Shown piece by piece: positions 1 to 8,323 of a DNA stretch of 64,000 bases (the stretch's first letter is position 1; each line of letters begins with the position of its first letter). The stretch is taken from contig DASCMH010000008.1 of assembly GCA_036010905.1 (NCBI GenBank), positions 124,001 through 188,000 of the forward strand, read 5' to 3'. The position numbers and the translations under genes are program-made. The DNA is from SMWD01 sp002729875 (lineage in GTDB: Bacteria; Pseudomonadota; Gammaproteobacteria; Steroidobacterales; GCA-2729495). The notes beneath the pieces are model-generated. The model had not been told where the DNA came from and searched no databases. It saw nothing but the letters and a program-made list of their open reading frames with translations.

Positions 1-1
1 A

Positions 2-271
2 CCTTCGTTCATGGAACATTTCACCGTGTTCGTGCTCGCCTGCTTCGTCGGTTACATGGTCATTTGGAACGTCACGGCAGCATTGCATACACCGTTGATG
101 AGCGTCACCAATGCAATCAGCAGCATCATCATCATCGGCGCGCTGTCGCAGATCAGTTCAGGTGAAGGATGGATCGTGTTGTTGGCCACAGTCACGATAC
201 TGATCGCCAGCATTAATATTTTCGGCGGCTTCGCGGTCACGCGACGCATGCTCGACATGTTCAGAAAGTAG
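2..271 (+). CDS. pntAB: NAD(P) transhydrogenase subunit alpha part 2 (PntAB), 5' end probably outside window
   Basis: Small membrane subunit of the proton-translocating transhydrogenase, which drives NADH + NADP+ to NAD+ + NADPH with the proton gradient at the inner membrane. The visible 86-residue stretch has the family core ALHTPLMSVTNAISS and the C-terminal FGGFxVTRRML motif, with three hydrophobic segments. The first ATG in view is at position 11, but the frame is open to the left edge. Family members usually have 10-20 more residues before the first helix, so the true start is probably upstream, outside the window. Its size shows the split three-gene form (pntAA-pntAB-pntB) rather than the fused E. 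coli PntA. The stop lies 9 bp before pntB. Confidence 0.9.
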   Translation, partial: PSFMEHFTVFVLACFVGYMVIWNVTAALHTPLMSVTNAISSIIIIGALSQISSGEGWIVLLATVTILIASINIFGGFAVTRRMLDMFRK

Positions 272-280
272 GGAACCGTC

Positions 281-1675
281 ATGCCACAAGGTGTTGTAAC
301 CGTCGCCTATATAGGTGCCACAATTTTATTTATTCTCGCCCTCGGGGGTTTAAGCCATCCGGAAACGGCGCGGCGCGGCAACCTTTACGGCATGACCGGC
401 ATGGGTATCGCACTGATCGCGACAATCTTCGGTGTCGTGACCGACAATTACACGTTGCTGATTCTAGCGCTCGTGATCGGCGGCACGATCGGTCTCGTGC
501 TGGCCAAGCGCGTACAGATGACGCAGATGCCCGAACTCGTCGCAATCCTTCACAGCCTGGTCGGTCTGGCGGCTGTATTCGTCGGCTTTGCGACTTTTTC
601 CGACCCGGACATGGATTTTGTCGGCGTGGAACAAACCATCCATGACATCGAGATCTATGTAGGCATCCTGATCGGTGCCATCACTTTCTCCGGATCGGTC
701 ATCGCATTCGGAAAGCTAAGCGGCAAGATCGGCGGCAACCCGTTAATCCTGCCGGCCCGTCACTGGCTGAACCTGAGCCTGTTGCTGATCACGATCTGGG
801 TCGGTTCTGCTTTCGTCGGACAATCGGCAGACGGCGGCGGTACGTTTCCGTTACTGGTCATGACGCTCATCGCACTGGCCTTCGGCGTACACATGGTCAT
901 GGCGATCGGCGGCGCCGACATGCCGGTCGTCGTATCGATGCTCAACAGCTATTCAGGCTGGGCCGCATCTGCGACCGGCTTCATGCTCAGCAATGACCTG
1001 CTGATCGTGACCGGCGCCCTGGTCGGCAGTTCGGGTGCAATCCTGAGCTACATCATGTGCCGCGCAATGAACCGCAAGTTTCTGGCGGTCATCGCCGGTG
1101 GCTTCGGCACGACGAGCGGCTCGAGCAGCGCCGCCAGCGGCGAAGATCAGGGTGAGGTCGTGCCGATCGATACGACCGAAACTGCCGAGTTGCTCAAAAA
1201 TGCCAAGGAAGTGATGATCATCCCGGGTTACGGCATGGCCGTCGCCCAGGCACAGCACATCGTTCACGAAATCACCCGCAAGCTGCGCGACAACGATATT
1301 AATGTACGTTTTGGTATTCACCCGGTGGCGGGCCGCATGCCCGGTCACATGAACGTGCTGCTGGCCGAGGCGAAGTTGCCATATGACATCGTGTTCGAGA
1401 TGGACGAGATCAACGACGACTTTCCGAATATCGATGTGTCCGTCATCATCGGCGCCAACGATATCGTCAACCCTTCGGCGCTGACCGATCCGGACAGCCC
1501 AATCGCCGGTATGCCGGTACTGGAATGCTGGAAGGGCGACACGACGATCGTCCTCAAACGCAGCATGGCAACCGGCTATGCAGGCGTACAAAATCCGCTT
1601 TTTTTCCTCGACAATACCCGGATGTTGTTTGGCGATGCGCGGGAAAGCCTGGACAAGGTGCTCGCTGATTTATAG
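281..1675 (+). CDS. pntB: NAD(P) transhydrogenase subunit beta (PntB)
   Basis: Beta subunit of the proton-pumping transhydrogenase, 464 residues, as usual for the family. Residues 1 to about 270 are a multi-helix membrane domain with GGADMPVVVSMLNSYSGWA, a hallmark of PntB. A low-complexity Ser/Gly/Ala linker (about 280-292) leads to the NADP(H)-binding domain III, with IIPGYGMAVAQAQ near 312, HPVAGRMPGHMNVLLAE near 346, IGANDIVNP near 391 and KRSMATGYAGVQNPLF near 425. The start has an AGGGAA ribosome-binding site 5-6 bases upstream and follows pntAB by 9 bp, so the two are translated from one mRNA. It makes NADPH, which fits with the glutathione reductase encoded later in the window. Confidence 0.97.
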   Translation: MPQGVVTVAYIGATILFILALGGLSHPETARRGNLYGMTGMGIALIATIFGVVTDNYTLLILALVIGGTIGLVLAKRVQMTQMPELVAILHSLVGLAAVFVGFATFSDPDMDFVGVEQTIHDIEIYVGILIGAITFSGSVIAFGKLSGKIGGNPLILPARHWLNLSLLLITIWVGSAFVGQSADGGGTFPLLVMTLIALAFGVHMVMAIGGADMPVVVSMLNSYSGWAASATGFMLSNDLLIVTGALVGSSGAILSYIMCRAMNRKFLAVIAGGFGTTSGSSSAASGEDQGEVVPIDTTETAELLKNAKEVMIIPGYGMAVAQAQHIVHEITRKLRDNDINVRFGIHPVAGRMPGHMNVLLAEAKLPYDIVFEMDEINDDFPNIDVSVIIGANDIVNPSALTDPDSPIAGMPVLECWKGDTTIVLKRSMATGYAGVQNPLFFLDNTRMLFGDARESLDKVLADL

Positions 1676-1704
1676 CTTATGTTAAAAAAGTGCCAACACA
1701 ATTT

Positions 1705-1882
1705 TTGACTTGAAAAGTGAGAGCTGGATCAAGGACATTATCCATGCTCTCGGTTAATTTGGACACTCGTTACAGATGCGCCCGCAACAATAAAAGTCTC
1801 GATTATCGAGCTAGGTGTGGGCGCATTTGTACCGTACAATTTGCGCCGCTGTACAAGCCCCGTTCCGGGGCTTGTATTATTT
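1705..1882 (+). ncRNA. candidate structured RNA / small RNA downstream of pntB
   Basis: This stretch folds strongly. Hairpin 1 pairs 1719-1729 with 1740-1751 (11 bp, one bulged T at 1745). Hairpin 2 pairs 1776-1786 with 1816-1826 (11 bp including one G-T pair) and encloses a 5-bp hairpin, 1798-1802 with 1806-1810. A short palindrome, TTGTACCGTACAA, is at 1827-1839. The last element is a 10-bp intrinsic terminator at 1853-1875 followed by ATTATTT. It could be an independent small RNA, a 3'-UTR-derived RNA of the pnt mRNA, or only a complex terminator. A TTGACT box at 1705-1710 is the only promoter-like sign and has no good -10 partner. I do not recognise it as 6S, tmRNA, RNase P RNA or any riboswitch I know. 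Confidence 0.4.
1853..1882 (+). terminator. Rho-independent terminator after pntB / candidate RNA
   Basis: Perfect 10-bp stem (ACAAGCCCCG with CGGGGCTTGT) with a TTC loop, followed by ATTATTT. It points in the pntB direction. Confidence 0.75.
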
Positions 1883-2330
1883 CAGGACACAAAACATCGC
1901 TCTCTCAGGGCCCTGAGGGTTGCGGTTCCTTATCAAAACTTTTGTACTCCCGACATGGGCTGGTTAGTACCTTGTGCTAACCCCAAATCGATCGGCAGTC
2001 AGCAGCGCCATAAATCAACTGCTCAAAACATATCCCGATCTGCTATAAAACGACTAACCGATCCATCCATTAGCATTTGTTCTTAAAATTCTTCCGGCAT
2101 ATGACGCAACTTATACACAAGGATTCAATAGCCACATGACCTTAGCATCTTTTTACCTTGCTGCAGTTCAATAATGAACTCTAACTATATGTATTATTTA
2201 CATTATTACTATATCGCTTATTTTTTAATCAGAATGAATCGCCTGAATGCACAATGCGATGTCCAGCCCGGTTCAGGCGCATTATCCACAATTTTATCCA
2301 CAGCTATTGTGGAAAACCCGGTTTAACGGC
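1883..2330. other. non-coding, AT-rich gap with palindromes before priA
   Basis: No credible gene. It holds a 14-bp palindrome CTCAGGGCCCTGAG (1904-1917), an inverted repeat GGTTAG/CTAACC (1962-1967, 1977-1982), a GTTCA-ATAA-TGAAC repeat (2166-2179) and CGCCTGAA/TTCAGGCG (2240-2247, 2272-2279). Bases 2161-2240 are about 76 % A+T by direct count, well above the surrounding coding sequence. The right part carries the DnaA-box cluster described separately. The short open frames here have no recognisable protein features. Confidence 0.6.
2111..2316 (+). promoter_or_regulatory. DnaA-box cluster with AT-rich segment (possible replication origin or DnaA-controlled site)
   Basis: Three perfect matches to the DnaA box TTATNCACA on the plus strand: TTATACACA at 2111-2119, TTATCCACA at 2282-2290 and TTATCCACA at 2294-2302. 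A fourth, one-mismatch box lies on the minus strand at 2308-2316 (TTTTCCACA). The two TTATCCACA copies start 12 bp apart. An AT-rich stretch (about 2161-2240) that could serve as an unwinding element separates the first box from the other three. A perfect box is expected roughly once per 30 kb of random sequence, so this cluster is not chance. It could be oriC, a DnaA-titration site, or an operator by which DnaA controls priA. Confidence 0.6.
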
Positions 2331-4559
2331 GTGGCCGAACAAATTTTGCGTATTGGTCTGGCTACCCCCTTGCTGCGGTTGTTCGATTATCGTTGTCCGG
2401 ATCCAAAAACAGGGGACGAGCCGCATCCCCCGGGCCGCGGCAAACGCATCATCGTGCCATTTGGAAAAAAAACCCGTATCGGAGTCATCGTCGCCACGAC
2501 CGACACCTCATCAGTTCCGGACGCGAAACTCAGACAAGCAATTAGCGTCATCGATGCCGAGCCATTACTCGATGAGCAACTTATGGCCTTGCTCGAATGG
2601 GCGGCTAATTACTACCATCATGCGCCGGGTGAAGTTATTGCTGCGGCACTGCCCAAACTCCTGCGTAGAGGCGACGCGGTTAACACGACTGAGATGATCT
2701 GGCGTACAACCGAATCCGGCCGGACTGTGGCCTTTGAAACCCTGGCCAAACGAGCGCCGGTGCAGGCCCGCATTATCGAACTGGTTAGGGCCAGAGAAGA
2801 GGGTGCTAATGCAACCGTACTGTCAGCGGCCGGCAAAACGTGGCGAACCGCCGCCGCTAAACTCGTTAACAAAACTCTGCTTGAAGTTAGCGAACGAAAT
2901 GTCAGGCCCTCTGCCCGTGCCCATCACAACATCGAGGCACCGCTGGCGGCAACCGATGACCAACAGCAGGCTATCGAGGCCATCACTGCGGCAAATGGTT
3001 ATGCCGCTTTCCTGCTTGAGGGTGTAACGGGCAGCGGCAAGACTGAAGTCTATCTGCGCTGCATCGAACACCAACTCCAACGAGGTCGACAAAGCCTGTT
3101 GCTGGTCCCCGAGATCGGCCTGACACCACAACTCGTTGACCGTTTCCAGCGGCGCCTTGCCAGTAGCATCGCGGTGCTGCATTCCGGCCTGAACGACACC
3201 GAACGACTCATGGCCTGGCGAATGGCGCGCAACGGCGATGCCGGCGTTGTAATTGGAACCCGCTCGGCAATCTTCACCCCGCTAGCAAATCCCGGGCTTA
3301 TCATCATTGATGAAGAACACGATGCATCGCTGAAGCAGCAGGACGGCTTCCGCTACTCGGCCCGCGATCTGGCGGTCTGGCGTGCACGCCAATGCAACAT
3401 ACCGATCGTGCTCGGCTCAGCAACCCCGTCATTCGAGTCACTCGAAAATGCTCATGCAAAACGTTACACGAAATTAAGCCTGCCGAACCGTCCCGGCAAC
3501 GCACGCCAACCCGCAGTCCGATTGATCGACTTGCGAACACAGCCCTGCAAGGACGGCCTGACCGAACCCTTGCGTGCAGCGATCACCCGCCACCTGGCCG
3601 ATGACGGCCAGGTGCTGTTATATCTGAATCGTCGTGGCTTCGCACCGAGCATGATGTGTACCAGTTGCGGCCAACTGGCTGAATGCCGTCGCTGTGATGC
3701 TCGCCTGGTATTTCACCAACGCCGTGGTCGGCTGATTTGTCACCACTGTGGCGCCGAGCACGCCGTAGCGCATGAATGCGCAGCCTGTCACGCACCGGAC
3801 CTGCTGCCGGTGGGTCAGGGTACCGAACGGCTCGAACAGGCATTGCAGGAATTGTACGCTCCGCACCGCATCATCCGTATTGATCGTGACACTACACGAC
3901 GCAAGGGCGAAATCGAACGCCGCCTCGAACTGGTTCGCAGCGGCACGGCACGACTCCTGCTCGGCACCCAGATGCTGACCAAGGGTCATGATTTTCCGAA
4001 TGTGACGATGGTCGGCATCATCGATGCTGACCAGGGATTATTCGGCACCGATTTTCGCAGCAGTGAACGACTTGCCCAGTCATTCATCCAGGTCGCCGGC
4101 CGCGCGGGCCGGGGTGACCGACCGGGCGAGGTATATATCCAGACACTGTTTCCCGAACATCCGCTACTGATAACCCTGATCAAAGAAGGCTACGACCACT
4201 TCGCCCGCCAGGCCCTGGACGAACGCAAGTCAGCCGGCTGGCCACCTTATACCTGCCTGGCGCTAACCCGCGCCGAAGCGCCCCAGCGACAAACTGCTTT
4301 CACCTTCCTGAATGAGGCACGTGACCTGGCAGCACGGTTCATCAACAGCGGTGAGTTCGCCGACATCAGGTGGCTGGGCCCGGCATCAGCCCCAATGGAA
4401 CGCCGCGCCGGACGCTACCGGGGGCAACTGCTGATCCAGGCTGACACCCGGAGTCAACTGCAACATTTCCTGGGGGCGTGGCGACCGGCTCTCGACGAAC
4501 TTAAATCAGCACGTAAAACCAGGTGGTCGGTCGATATTGACCCGACTGAATTGTTTTAA
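2331..4559 (+). CDS. priA: Primosomal replication restart helicase PriA
   Basis: 3'-to-5' superfamily 2 helicase that reloads the replisome at stalled forks. The frame opens with an ATG at 2247, but the first 28 codons are not PriA-like and run through the DnaA boxes. The family N-terminus (ILRIGLATPLLRLFDY) begins just after the GTG at 2331, so I place the start there, giving 742 residues (E. coli 732). No clear ribosome-binding site precedes it. The DNA-binding domain comes first. The Walker A motif GVTGSGKTE is near residue 231, DEEHD near 327, and eight Cys of the two zinc-binding sites lie at about 441-490. The C-terminal helicase motif QVAGRAGRGDRPG is intact. argS follows after about 200 bp. 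Confidence 0.96.
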   Translation: MAEQILRIGLATPLLRLFDYRCPDPKTGDEPHPPGRGKRIIVPFGKKTRIGVIVATTDTSSVPDAKLRQAISVIDAEPLLDEQLMALLEWAANYYHHAPGEVIAAALPKLLRRGDAVNTTEMIWRTTESGRTVAFETLAKRAPVQARIIELVRAREEGANATVLSAAGKTWRTAAAKLVNKTLLEVSERNVRPSARAHHNIEAPLAATDDQQQAIEAITAANGYAAFLLEGVTGSGKTEVYLRCIEHQLQRGRQSLLLVPEIGLTPQLVDRFQRRLASSIAVLHSGLNDTERLMAWRMARNGDAGVVIGTRSAIFTPLANPGLIIIDEEHDASLKQQDGFRYSARDLAVWRARQCNIPIVLGSATPSFESLENAHAKRYTKLSLPNRPGNARQPAVRLIDLRTQPCKDGLTEPLRAAITRHLADDGQVLLYLNRRGFAPSMMCTSCGQLAECRRCDARLVFHQRRGRLICHHCGAEHAVAHECAACHAPDLLPVGQGTERLEQALQELYAPHRIIRIDRDTTRRKGEIERRLELVRSGTARLLLGTQMLTKGHDFPNVTMVGIIDADQGLFGTDFRSSERLAQSFIQVAGRAGRGDRPGEVYIQTLFPEHPLLITLIKEGYDHFARQALDERKSAGWPPYTCLALTRAEAPQRQTAFTFLNEARDLAARFINSGEFADIRWLGPASAPMERRAGRYRGQLLIQADTRSQLQHFLGAWRPALDELKSARKTRWSVDIDPTELF

Positions 4560-4612
4560 TGCCAGGAGTGACGCATATAACTTTGTGAGGGTGGCGTTTG
4601 CCATTATTTCCT

Positions 4613-4676
4613 AGCCTTTTCCCGGGTGGCATTTTTCCAACGTCGTACCCCGAAATACCGTCCAGGGAAAACTCCA
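4613..4676. repeat. imperfect fold-back repeat, diverged relative of the element at 43455-43672
   Basis: CTTTTCCCGGGTGGCATTTTT (from 4616) forms an imperfect inverted repeat with ATACCGTCCAGGGAAAAC (4655-4672). The right arm closely matches ATACCGCCCAGGGAAACCCC at the right end of the glmU-atpC element, allowing a 3-base gap in the A run. This suggests a small non-coding repeat family in the genome. Confidence 0.5.
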
Positions 4677-4685
4677 CCGCCAAAT

Positions 4686-4710
4686 GAAATTAGCATCTGA
4701 CCCCATTTCC
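4686..4710. repeat. REP-like intergenic motif
   Basis: Contains TTAGCATCTGACCCCATTTC, a motif I recall from REP-type intergenic repeats of many gammaproteobacterial genomes. It sits between priA and argS, next to the fold-back repeat. Related TCTGAC/GTCAGA-containing motifs occur at 14205-14219 and 51899-51912. Assignment to a REP family is from memory of the motif. Confidence 0.45.
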
Positions 4711-4765
4711 CCCCACTATTCGAGATAGAATCCCGGCTCCCACCCGGCCGTAATACGGCACACAA

Positions 4766-6523
4766 ATGAAGACACAGATCGAACAACTCGTAACAACCGC
4801 CCTCGCCCAGCTACCCGGGATTGCCGAAGCCGGCGACAAAACAGCGCTGGTACCTGAAATCGAACGCACCCGCGATCGGCAACACGGCGATTATGCGTGC
4901 AATATCGCCATGCGCCTGGCCAAACCACTGCAACAAAAACCGCGCGATATAGCGCAATTAATTATCGACCTGCTCCCGGACTCCGGTCTCATCGAGTCAA
5001 CTCAGATTGCCGGACCCGGATTTATTAACTTCCGGTTAAGCCCCGCAGCTTTTCATGCCGAACTCGTCAGTATCCTTGAGCAGGGTGATAGCTATGGGCA
5101 CAGCAACTTCGGTAACGGGGAAAAAATCCTGGTTGAGTACGTATCTGCCAACCCGACCGGACCACTACATGTCGGTCACGGGCGCCATGCCGCCTATGGG
5201 GCAACCATCGCCAACCTGCTCAGAGCGACCGGCCATGTGGTTCACGAAGAGTACTACGTTAACGATGCCGGGCGGCAAATGGATATCCTCACCCTCAGCC
5301 TCTGGGTACGAATGCTCGAAGCGGCTGATATCGAGGTTCCATTTCCGAGTAACGGCTATCACGGGCAATACATTTACGATATCGCGGTTGACGCCGCTCG
5401 GCAGTTTGCAGATTCAGTTTCTGCCGAGCACTTGCATGGTATCGATACGCTGCCGCAGGATGCCCCGAATGGTGATGCCGATATCTACCTCGACGCCTTT
5501 ATCAATCTGGCCCGCAATTGTCTGGGTGAGGACCGTTTCACTGCAATACTCAATCATGTGCTGGATGCAATTCTGACCGACATCAAGGAGGATCTGGCCG
5601 AATTCGGCGTTAACCCCGACCAATGGTTTTTTGAACGAAGCCTGATGGAGAGTGGTGCCGTGAAACATGCGCTGGACAAGGTTACAGCCAGCGGCAAGAC
5701 CTATGAACAGGATGGCGCAATCTGGTTCCGCGCCACGGATTATGGAGACGAGAAAGATCGTGTTGTCATCCGCGACAACGGTCGCAGCACATACTTTGCT
5801 TCGGACATTGCCTATCATCTGCATAAGCGTGAACGTGGTTTTGACACACTGCTCGACATCTGGGGCGCAGATCACCACGGTTATATCCCGCGCGTCCGTG
5901 CCGGTATTGCAGCAATGGGCGAAGCTGCAGACATTCTCGAGGTCGAACTGGTGCAGTTTGTTGCATTATTCCGTGGCGCTGATAAGCAGAAGATGTCGAC
6001 CCGCTCGGGTGACTTCATCACACTGCGGGAACTGCGTGATGAAGTCGGCAATGATGCGGCACGTTTCTTTTATGTAACCCGTTCGAACGAACAACACCTG
6101 GACTTCGATCTTGAACTGGCCAAGTCCCAGTCTAACGACAACCCGGTCTATTACATCCAGTACGCACATGCGCGTGTCTGGAGCGTCATGCGCGAACTCG
6201 ACACCCGCAACCTGGACTGGAATCAGCATAACGGCCAGCAACATTTACACTTGTTGACGGCAGACCACGAACAGGCTTTGCAGCAAAGGCTTGCGCGTTA
6301 TCCCGAAATTCTCGAGCTGGCGGCTCGGCAACGTGCACCACAGCATCTGGTACATTACCTGCGAGATCTGGCTAATGAATTGCATGCCTACTACAACGCG
6401 CATCGGTTTATTGTGGATGAGGTCGGGTTACGCGATGCGCGCCTGCTATTGATCAATGCGGTTCGGCAAATCATCCGTAATGGACTGGATCTGGTCGGTG
6501 TATCAGCACCCCAGTCGATGTAA
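4766..6523 (+). CDS. argS: Arginyl-tRNA synthetase
   Basis: Class I aminoacyl-tRNA synthetase that charges tRNA-Arg with arginine in the cytoplasm, 585 residues (E. coli 577). The N-terminal tRNA-binding domain (about 1-110) is followed by the HIGH-type signature SANPTGPLHVGHGRHAAYG near residues 126-143. A KMS loop (KMSTRSGDF) is near 409. The C-terminal DALR anticodon-binding domain covers roughly 470-585 and ends close to DLVGVSAPQSM. The SPOR-domain gene begins 5 bp after the stop, so the two are very likely co-transcribed, as in other gammaproteobacteria. Confidence 0.97.
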   Translation: MKTQIEQLVTTALAQLPGIAEAGDKTALVPEIERTRDRQHGDYACNIAMRLAKPLQQKPRDIAQLIIDLLPDSGLIESTQIAGPGFINFRLSPAAFHAELVSILEQGDSYGHSNFGNGEKILVEYVSANPTGPLHVGHGRHAAYGATIANLLRATGHVVHEEYYVNDAGRQMDILTLSLWVRMLEAADIEVPFPSNGYHGQYIYDIAVDAARQFADSVSAEHLHGIDTLPQDAPNGDADIYLDAFINLARNCLGEDRFTAILNHVLDAILTDIKEDLAEFGVNPDQWFFERSLMESGAVKHALDKVTASGKTYEQDGAIWFRATDYGDEKDRVVIRDNGRSTYFASDIAYHLHKRERGFDTLLDIWGADHHGYIPRVRAGIAAMGEAADILEVELVQFVALFRGADKQKMSTRSGDFITLRELRDEVGNDAARFFYVTRSNEQHLDFDLELAKSQSNDNPVYYIQYAHARVWSVMRELDTRNLDWNQHNGQQHLHLLTADHEQALQQRLARYPEILELAARQRAPQHLVHYLRDLANELHAYYNAHRFIVDEVGLRDARLLLINAVRQIIRNGLDLVGVSAPQSM

Positions 6524-6528
6524 CGCCG

Positions 6529-7101
6529 ATGCCAAAACGTAAAACCAGGAGCAAGCAAAGAACCCGGCGTGCGGCGCCATCGAAACCAATGCCGGGTTGG
6601 ATCTGGGGTCTTTTTGGTCTGACCGTCGGCCTGTCTATCGCCGCCGCAATCTATGTCAAGGACCGTGAAATGCAGCCGCCCCGGGCAACCAGCAGCAACC
6701 CGGGACCATTCACCGTAGAGCCCGTCACCAGGCCGGCAGCGGACATTGCCGAAAAGCCCGAACCACGCTTCAAGTTTTACGACATGCTGCCAAACTTTGA
6801 AGTCATCATTCCGGAACAAGACACGGTCGTTTACAACGATTCACAGCTTGCACCGCTCAATATACCGGGCATTTATGTCCTGCAGGCCGGTTCATTCTCA
6901 AGCTATGCCGATGCAGACCGCATGAAAGCGCGGCTGGCAATGCTCGGTATCTCATCACGGATTCAGAATGTGAGCATCGATGCCAGGGAATATCACAGAG
7001 TCAGGATTGGTCCAGTGGACAGCCTGGACCAACTGAATAATTTGCGTGATCAGCTACGCAACGCAGCGATTGATATCATGGTGATTCGTGTTGGTGGCTA
7101 A
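6529..7101 (+). CDS. SPOR-domain protein (FtsN-like cell division protein)
   Basis: 190-residue bitopic inner-membrane protein. A strongly basic cytoplasmic start (MPKRKTRSKQRTRR) is followed by one transmembrane helix at about 24-41 and a Pro-rich periplasmic linker. A C-terminal SPOR domain (about 112-188, IYVLQAGSFSSYADADRMKA through VRIGPVDSLDQLN) follows. SPOR domains bind peptidoglycan stripped of stem peptides at the division site. Location right after priA-argS is the usual place of FtsN in gammaproteobacteria. It is short for FtsN and I see no clear FtsA- or FtsQLB-activating motif, so function as FtsN is inferred from position and domain order. Its 3' end overlaps the next gene by 14 bp. 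Confidence 0.8.
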   Translation: MPKRKTRSKQRTRRAAPSKPMPGWIWGLFGLTVGLSIAAAIYVKDREMQPPRATSSNPGPFTVEPVTRPAADIAEKPEPRFKFYDMLPNFEVIIPEQDTVVYNDSQLAPLNIPGIYVLQAGSFSSYADADRMKARLAMLGISSRIQNVSIDAREYHRVRIGPVDSLDQLNNLRDQLRNAAIDIMVIRVGG

Positions 7102-8323
7102 CCGTGCCCGTTACTGGTCAGGAATCTGCGTTCTGGCGCTTCTTGCCGCAGGTTGTTCACGCACCCTTGAGACGGCCGAACCGATTGTCGATTCATCTGT
7201 AGGCCAACAAGGCACGCCAGGGGCGACGGTCAAACCCGCGCAACTACCCGAACCAACACCTGAACAATTGGCCAGGCAACGTGCCGACGAACTTTCCTGT
7301 GCTCGCATTACGGTTGCCGCAGTGGGTGACATCATGCTCGGCACCGATTTTCCGGAAAATCGCCTGCCCGATGACGATGGCCGGTCACTGCTTGCCGAAG
7401 TTGCACCGGTGTTCTCAAGTACCAATATCACCTTTGGCAATCTTGAAGGCGTATTGATGGATGGCGGTGAACCGGTAAAGACCTGCAAAGATCCATCCGC
7501 TTGCTACCTGTTCCGCACCCCGACGCACTATGCCGGGCATCTCGCCGATGCTGGCTTTACGGTTATGAGCCTGGCCAACAACCATGCGCGTGACTTCGGT
7601 GAAGCCGGTCGCACAGCGAGCATGGCATCACTGGATGCGGCCGGTATTCGTCATTCGGGACGCACCGGTGACCTGGCCATTTGGCCTGACGGCAAGATCA
7701 AGACCGCGCTGATTGCGTTTGCACCCTTCACCAATTCAAACCCAATGCTTGATCTTGATGCGGCGCGTAACGAGATTGCAAAACTCAAGGCAATGGTTGA
7801 TCTCATCATCGTGTCATTTCATGGCGGTGCCGAGGGAGCAGAGGCCTCACATGTACCGTTCGCCAGTGAAACTTATTTCGGTGAGAATCGCGGCAATGTT
7901 GTTGAATTCTCACACGCCATGATCGATACCGGAGCCGACCTTGTCATCGGTCACGGTCCGCACGTACCGCGCGCACTGGAAACCTATAACGGACGACTGA
8001 TTGCTTATAGTCTGGGCAATTTCGCTACTTACTATGGCATCAGCATTCATGCCGAAAAAGGGCTGGCGCCCATTCTCATTGTGACGGTTGACGGTAATGG
8101 ACAGTTCATCAGCGGTGAAATCGTATCGGCAATTCAGCAGCGACCCTTCGGGCCACGCCTGGACGACCGCCACCGCGCTTATGAGCGCATCTGGGAACTG
8201 ACCGAACAAGACTTTGCGGGTGGCGGCATCCGTTTTCAGAACGGCGGCAGTTTTTTTCCTGCATCTGAACCCGAAACCGGATGTCAGCAAGACCCTGGGC
8301 AACCTGTCCTGCAAGCGGAATGA
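7088..8323 (+). CDS. CapA-like lipoprotein (poly-gamma-glutamate capsule synthesis / metallophosphatase fold)
   Basis: 411 residues. The N-terminus has a lipoprotein signal (YWSGICVLALLAAGC, Cys in a LAAGC lipobox), so the protein is probably anchored in the outer or inner membrane facing the periplasm. The rest is a CapA/PgsA-type calcineurin-like domain: VAAVGDIMLG (first metal motif), ITFGNLEGVL, MSLANNHARDFG, IVSFHGGAEG, and the distal VIGHGPHVPRALE and YSLGNFATYYG. CapA proteins take part in poly-gamma-glutamate export in Gram-positives. No capB/capC ligase genes are nearby, so the substrate here is unknown. It overlaps the SPOR gene by 14 bp and ends with an ATGA overlap on the next gene. 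Confidence 0.78.
   Translation: MLVANRARYWSGICVLALLAAGCSRTLETAEPIVDSSVGQQGTPGATVKPAQLPEPTPEQLARQRADELSCARITVAAVGDIMLGTDFPENRLPDDDGRSLLAEVAPVFSSTNITFGNLEGVLMDGGEPVKTCKDPSACYLFRTPTHYAGHLADAGFTVMSLANNHARDFGEAGRTASMASLDAAGIRHSGRTGDLAIWPDGKIKTALIAFAPFTNSNPMLDLDAARNEIAKLKAMVDLIIVSFHGGAEGAEASHVPFASETYFGENRGNVVEFSHAMIDTGADLVIGHGPHVPRALETYNGRLIAYSLGNFATYYGISIHAEKGLAPILIVTVDGNGQFISGEIVSAIQQRPFGPRLDDRHRAYERIWELTEQDFAGGGIRFQNGGSFFPASEPETGCQQDPGQPVLQAE

Noticed and set aside
953..1591. 212-codon open frame antisense to pntB
   Set aside because: Fully inside the strongly conserved pntB. Translation is His/Arg/Gly-rich without family features; a shadow frame.
1717..2086. Short overlapping frames in the pntB-priA gap
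   Set aside because: They run through the hairpins and terminator, have no ribosome-binding site, and show no protein-like pattern.
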